This document shows positions 60,032 through 64,000 of a stretch of 64,000 nucleotides of DNA, in pieces. A model generated the notes under the pieces. It did not search any database and was not told the origin of the DNA. It saw nothing but the letters and a program-made list of their open reading frames with translations. Every line of letters begins with the position of its first letter. Position 1 is the stretch's first letter. The DNA is from Paenibacillus agilis (lineage in GTDB: Bacteria; Bacillota; Bacilli; Paenibacillales; Paenibacillaceae). The translations under genes and the position numbers were made by a program. The DNA is taken from positions 1,820,074 through 1,884,073 of the forward strand of contig NZ_VNJK01000001.1 of the NCBI RefSeq assembly GCF_007786455.1, in the 5' to 3' direction.

Positions 60032-62114
60032 TTCGTTACTGTCAGCAGCAATTATTTTCGCGCTTATTGGGCTGCTATTATGGAAGCTATCCGAGCGTAT
60101 GATGCGTCAGCCGTGGATGAACAAACTCGTTTTTAAGAGCAGAAACCAACAAACAAATATAATTAAAATATTTTTACAGCGCAGTTACTATTGGTTCGGT
60201 CGAATTATTGGGCTGAAGCACAAGCGAGCAAAGGTTTATCAACAATTATTAGTGATATATGGGTATGATGAACGATTGTTACGAGAGAAGGTTGCTACAG
60301 TAATATGGGCTATCATTATTGTTCTAAGTGGAATATTACTCGTATTTATCAGTTTTAAACAAGATTGGGTTTCTCTCCTCATGCTTATACTCGTACTTCG
60401 CGTAGCAGATGACTTATGTATACAGATGTTCGCTCAGCAAGCCGAGTTAAAGGTTCTTAGCCAATCAGCACAAGCTTTTTCTACGATTAGACATGCTTAT
60501 CAACGTCATCAAATGGTTGAGCTCGCTGTTGAAGAAGCGCTGGAACGGTCTTCGCCATTAATAAGGCCTCATCTGACAAGATTGCTAGCTTGTATATATG
60601 AGTATGATACGGATGCAGCCCTTGTGAAGTATGATGATGCAGCACCGAATCGTCATTACCGCTTATTTGCACGACTAGCTCGATTAGTAGCAGAGTATGG
60701 TGACCCTAAAGAGGATAATCGCTCTTCATTTCTACAGGGGTTGTCAATGATGATTCGTGATATGCAGTCAGAGCATCTAATGCGAATGAAGCTGGATACT
60801 TTCTTAAAGGGATTAAAAATTATCGCAGTCATTCCAATCTTATTTGCGAATCCTATCGAACAATGGGGGAGAGCATATTTCCCTGATATGGCACGGTTCT
60901 ACGATAGTCGAATCGGATGGTATGTACAAGTAATTGTTCTTTTGACTGTTATTGTGAGTCACTGGCTATTAGAGCAGCTTCAATGGAGAAAAAGTATTGC
61001 TGAAAAATCGAAAAACGAAGAGGCGAGGAAACATATCGATATTTTACGTTTAAAGTTCGTCCGTTCTATTGTTTACCGCTGGATGAGAGGTATATCTGCA
61101 TCACGATTAAGTGCAAACGCATATCTCCTTAAAGATGCCAACGAGCCGTTATCTCTAGAGCGATGGTATGCGAAAAGATTAGTATATGCGTCTGTAACAA
61201 TGCTGATATCGATTAGCATGGCAATTATTATCCATGTCGTCATACAGCAACAGCAGTCATTTTCTCCACTCTGGGGAGTATTGCCAAGAGGTGATGCAAA
61301 AAGCACAGTACAATGGGACGGCTCTTCTTATAGCCAGCCAACAAGCTCTGAATGGAACACTGAACAGGCTGAGCTTCATAAGAAATGGGTGGGTGATGTT
61401 CTAACAAAAAGCTCGAACCGTGAAGAACAAGAACTATTAATACAAGAGCTAGCTTCACTAAAATATCCAAGCTGGTCGCAGGAGCGGGTGTTGCAATTAA
61501 GCAAGCATTTGCTAAATCTAGCTTATGAGCAGGAAATAGGCTTGCTATGGTGGTGGGAGTTGCTGGTGGCTTTTGCGCTGAGTGTTTTAGCGTACTATAC
61601 CCCATTGGGTATGATGATTTTTAAAAAGAGATTACGGAATATGGAAATACGACTTGAATTAAGCCATTTTTATTCTTTGGCGCTTCTGCTCCGTGCGTTT
61701 GAGCGAATGACCTCTGAGCAGATGCTTGATTGGATGATGCGAAGCTCTGTTTGCTGCAAAGAAGCTATTCACCGATGTTTGCTTCATTGGGACAGTGGTC
61801 CTGAGCAATCTTTACAGCAATTGAGAGAGGATATACCATACCCTGATTTTGTACGTTTCGTTGATCAGTTGGAACTGGGGTTTGATCAAATTCCGATCAA
61901 GCAAGCATTTGATGATGCTGAGCAATCATGGTGGTTTGAGCAAGATATGCGTAAGCAAGAAGAAGAAAAAATAATAGAATCAAAAGCTGTCTGGGGGCGG
62001 TGGTTTGGATTTGCTCCTATGTATGCCATTGTATTTTTGTATCTTGTCATTCCTTTGGTTTGGCTTAGCGCGCAACAAATGACTCACTCATTTAGCCAAA
62101 TTCAGAGGCTGTAA
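60018..62114 (+). CDS. long Tad inner-membrane platform protein (TadB and TadC-like)
   Basis: The 698-residue protein (ATG 60018, GAGGGGGGAGT before it) has about seven TM segments in two groups. The first half (~1-370) resembles a TadB-type T2SSF protein with VATVIWAIIIVLSGILLV, and the second half (~390-698) a TadC-type one with LVYASVTMLISISMAIIIHVV and VFLYLVIPLVWLSA. Typical TadB and TadC are about 300 residues each. It would form the membrane platform for the CpaF ATPase. The fused reading is by length and topology. Confidence 0.65.
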   Translation: MLSLNSLLSAAIIFALIGLLLWKLSERMMRQPWMNKLVFKSRNQQTNIIKIFLQRSYYWFGRIIGLKHKRAKVYQQLLVIYGYDERLLREKVATVIWAIIIVLSGILLVFISFKQDWVSLLMLILVLRVADDLCIQMFAQQAELKVLSQSAQAFSTIRHAYQRHQMVELAVEEALERSSPLIRPHLTRLLACIYEYDTDAALVKYDDAAPNRHYRLFARLARLVAEYGDPKEDNRSSFLQGLSMMIRDMQSEHLMRMKLDTFLKGLKIIAVIPILFANPIEQWGRAYFPDMARFYDSRIGWYVQVIVLLTVIVSHWLLEQLQWRKSIAEKSKNEEARKHIDILRLKFVRSIVYRWMRGISASRLSANAYLLKDANEPLSLERWYAKRLVYASVTMLISISMAIIIHVVIQQQQSFSPLWGVLPRGDAKSTVQWDGSSYSQPTSSEWNTEQAELHKKWVGDVLTKSSNREEQELLIQELASLKYPSWSQERVLQLSKHLLNLAYEQEIGLLWWWELLVAFALSVLAYYTPLGMMIFKKRLRNMEIRLELSHFYSLALLLRAFERMTSEQMLDWMMRSSVCCKEAIHRCLLHWDSGPEQSLQQLREDIPYPDFVRFVDQLELGFDQIPIKQAFDDAEQSWWFEQDMRKQEEEKIIESKAVWGRWFGFAPMYAIVFLYLVIPLVWLSAQQMTHSFSQIQRL

Positions 62115-62165
62115 TAATATTCAGTACTTTTAACTTCAACTTATTTATAAAAGGAGATATGTTCA

Positions 62166-62636
62166 ATGAATAATGCTCAATCCGCGTTAAAGGTAGCTGC
62201 AGGTATATTTCTAACCATTGCTCTAATTACAATTGTTGTTCTTCTATTTGTATCCGCTCAAGAGGCAACCAAAACGGCACAGAATGAGTTTTCATCTATT
62301 CAGACGGAGTTAAGCAAAGCATCCTTCACCGTGTACGACAACACAACGGTAAGTGGCTCTCAAGTTATAAATGCGATTCGCAAGTTCCATCAAAAGGACC
62401 AGTTTGGAATTTGGGTGAAAACAGGTAAGGACAAGTCAGCGAATAGTGCTGGAATGTTCTATGGAGCTAATGTTGATTCAGACGGAAAGATATCCAATAA
62501 TACTCGTAATGATAAAATTGAATTGGCGATGCAGGAAGCTTTAGATACTTATGTAAATCCGAGTGGAAAGTTTCTTGCCAAATTAATTGTAGATTCTTCT
62601 AATGTGACGAGAGCGATTGTGTTCGAACAGCAGTAA
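62166..62636 (+). CDS. pilin-like single-TM protein
   Basis: The 156-residue protein starts MNNAQSALKVAAGIFLTIALITIVVLLFVSAQEATKTA, one N-terminal helix followed by an extracellular mixed domain (FTVYDNTTVSGSQVINAIRKF). There is no obvious prepilin cleavage motif (Gly-Phe-Thr-Leu-Ile-Glu), but position and build fit a major pilin or pseudopilin of this operon. AAAGGAGATATG is before the start. Confidence 0.6.
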   Translation: MNNAQSALKVAAGIFLTIALITIVVLLFVSAQEATKTAQNEFSSIQTELSKASFTVYDNTTVSGSQVINAIRKFHQKDQFGIWVKTGKDKSANSAGMFYGANVDSDGKISNNTRNDKIELAMQEALDTYVNPSGKFLAKLIVDSSNVTRAIVFEQQ

Positions 62637-62692
62637 TAAGATGGGCAATCGTTTATGGATATATAAAAATGCGCAGGAGTTGACTAAACAAT

Positions 62693-63073
62693 ATGAACGA
62701 AAATGTTCGAGAACTTATCGCCTTTTCCTGCGCTATCCTTATATTTGTAGGTGCTTTAAGTATGGCCGTCAACTACTACCAGAGCTCTGCTGGGTTGTTG
62801 AACGCATTGGTGCTAGATACAAGGAGGCAAGATCGGACAATCCATGAGAACTTTGAAATCACTGCTCCACCTACGATAAAAGGAGCTGATATTGTTTCTA
62901 TGTTGACACACTTGAAAGATTCTAATGTAGCCATTGAAGTGGATGGTTACTCTTTTCTTCCAGAGATGGAGCTTGAGGATATGCCGGTTTCTTTTATAAA
63001 TGTTAATCGAATGTATGTGCCTGAGCATAACCGTGATGCATCTGGCCGCTTGCTTCGGATTCAATACAGATAA
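62693..63073 (+). CDS. small single-TM pseudopilin-like protein
   Basis: The 126-residue protein has a TM helix near residues 8-28 (LIAFSCAILIFVGALSMAV) and an extracellular part with TIKGADIVSMLTHLKDSNVAIEVDGYSF, of the same type as the previous gene. CAGGAG is 13 bases before ATG, somewhat far. It probably is a minor pilin. Confidence 0.55.
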   Translation: MNENVRELIAFSCAILIFVGALSMAVNYYQSSAGLLNALVLDTRRQDRTIHENFEITAPPTIKGADIVSMLTHLKDSNVAIEVDGYSFLPEMELEDMPVSFINVNRMYVPEHNRDASGRLLRIQYR

Positions 63074-63084
63074 GAGGTGAGTAT

Positions 63085-63636
63085 ATGGTAGATGCCATGC
63101 GAGTTTGGCTCGCTTTAATGTTGGTCATGTTGTTGTTGTTCATATTTCCATTACGGGATACTTTTCAGCGACATGATGAGATGAGTGAGTTAGTTGCAAT
63201 GAAGGTTGCCACTGCGTACGTGGATGCTATTCGAGATAAAGGTGTAATTACTCCTCAAATGTGGAATTCGTTAATAGAGGATCTTTATCGAACAGGTTAC
63301 GTTTATGACATTGAGATGGAGCATTACGAGAAATATTATGTTCCTATATATAATGATCCGGTACAGCACAATTCCTTTCAAAATGAGTTTATGACGCACT
63401 ATCAATTGGTCCATCATAAGGACATGATGAATAAACTATTTCCTAATACATCGATTGGTATTTCTGACTCTTCTCGTCTGTATCACTTAAAGGCAGGGGA
63501 CTATTTTCAAGTTACACTAAACAGGCTTGATGAAACTCGTTCGAGTAGATTAACTCGGTGGTTGACGTTTGATGCAGATCCTGTTGCTGCTTTCAGTATA
63601 CCAATAGGAGGAATGGTGCGAAATGAGACTCATTAA
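63085..63636 (+). CDS. small single-TM pseudopilin-like protein, third copy
   Basis: The 183-residue protein starts MVDAMRVWLALMLVMLLLFIFPLRDTF with one helix and a mixed charged domain. It follows the preceding gene by 11 bases with AAGAGGTGAG upstream. A minor-pilin role is inferred from the series of similar genes. It overlaps the next ORF by 14 bases. Confidence 0.55.
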   Translation: MVDAMRVWLALMLVMLLLFIFPLRDTFQRHDEMSELVAMKVATAYVDAIRDKGVITPQMWNSLIEDLYRTGYVYDIEMEHYEKYYVPIYNDPVQHNSFQNEFMTHYQLVHHKDMMNKLFPNTSIGISDSSRLYHLKAGDYFQVTLNRLDETRSSRLTRWLTFDADPVAAFSIPIGGMVRNETH

Positions 63637-64000
63637 GTGGGCAATCTTTTTCGCTTGCATCATACTTCCATTTAGTTGGACGCATCGGCAGCAAGTTAAG
63701 GAGTATCGCCATAAACTTATTGTAGAAGAGCAGTATAATCGATGGATGAACACAGCGGTGGATGATGCAGCACAAGTATTAAAAGAAACAGCTGCTTGGA
63801 AAGCAACCGATGACTCCTATGAATCGAACAAACAGCTAATTCTTAATAAACAGCATGCGGTAACTACTTTACTTCATTCTATTTACGTTAATTTGAATAT
63901 CGAAGACGACGTAGTTGCTCAACAGGCCTTATTTTTTTATATCCCTGCAATCACTATAGTTGGTTACGATGGCGCTTACTTCTATGTAAATGAACGCTTT
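63623..64000 (+). CDS. pseudopilin-like protein, 3' end outside window
   Basis: An ORF opens at ATG 63623 (MRLIKWAIFFACIILPFSW) after AGGAGG and runs past the end of the window (126 codons seen). It has one N-terminal TM helix and a charged, helical domain. It continues the series of small single-TM genes. Confidence 0.6.
   Translation, partial: MRLIKWAIFFACIILPFSWTHRQQVKEYRHKLIVEEQYNRWMNTAVDDAAQVLKETAAWKATDDSYESNKQLILNKQHAVTTLLHSIYVNLNIEDDVVAQQALFFYIPAITIVGYDGAYFYVNERF

Noticed and set aside
62617-62847. 76-codon frame overlapping two pilin-like genes
   Set aside because: It overlaps both real genes in another frame and has high Arg/Cys content typical of shadow frames.

Overview
The window reads as the chromosome of a low-GC Firmicute, most likely Paenibacillus or a close relative. 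Supporting signs are strong AGGAGG-type ribosome binding sites, many GTG/TTG starts, GAAC-N4-GTTC SOS boxes, the lexA / yneA-like / DUF896 neighbourhood, and an endolysin with a copper-amine-oxidase-like stalk domain. The genus is inference; no rRNA or tRNA is present to settle it.

Region 1 (1-19.8 kb) is the late half of a contractile-tailed (P2/PBSX-type) prophage, all on the plus strand. It runs portal, ClpP-like protease with embedded scaffold, decoration protein, major capsid, connector genes, sheath, tube, E/E' chaperone with a programmed -1 frameshift, tape measure, X, D, an enlarged V-type spike, U, W, J, I, tail fibre, holin, amidase and a phage-borne SGNH hydrolase. Terminase, replication genes and integrase lie to the left of the window. 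The block ends at a strong bidirectional terminator (19889-19928).

Region 2 (19.9-31.4 kb) is an accessory strip of mostly small, unrelated transcription units. It holds a HEPN-motif protein, a serine-recombinase-like protein without the catalytic serine, tiny membrane peptides, a ribbon-helix-helix regulator facing a divergent promoter with three operator-like repeats, an XRE-ImmA/IrrE protease gene overlapping an unknown partner, two Excalibur-domain surface proteins, and an Agr-like peptide cassette. The cassette has a kinase-less AgrC-like membrane protein, AgrB, a cysteine-less AgrD-like peptide and a tandem LytTR protein. An XRE repressor-like gene follows. This strip is probably lysogenic-conversion or island DNA; its right boundary may lie near 31.4-31.7 kb.

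Region 3 (31.4-34.7 kb) is decayed: gene remnants without start codons, an ORF beginning with ATA, and an IS3/IS150-type transposase broken by several frameshifts and a stop.

Region 4 (34.8-53.4 kb) is ordinary chromosome. It has small surface proteins, divergent lexA and yneA-like genes with SOS boxes nested in both promoters, a DUF896 protein, HAD phosphatases, acireductone dioxygenase divergent from metH (methionine salvage and synthesis), RNase Z, an oxidoreductase, an EamA transporter, an Fpg/Nei-like protein overlapping endonuclease IV, a thioredoxin-like protein, an ABC ATPase and an FtsJ/RlmM-like methyltransferase.

Region 5 (53.6-64 kb, continuing off the right edge) is a Tad/Flp-like type IV secretion/pilus operon of unusual make-up. 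It encodes a Ser/Thr kinase fused to a P-loop-like domain, a CpaB-like SAF protein, two CpaE/MinD-like proteins without recognisable Walker A motifs, a CpaF ATPase, one long protein that looks like TadB joined to TadC, and at least four small single-TM pilin-like proteins.
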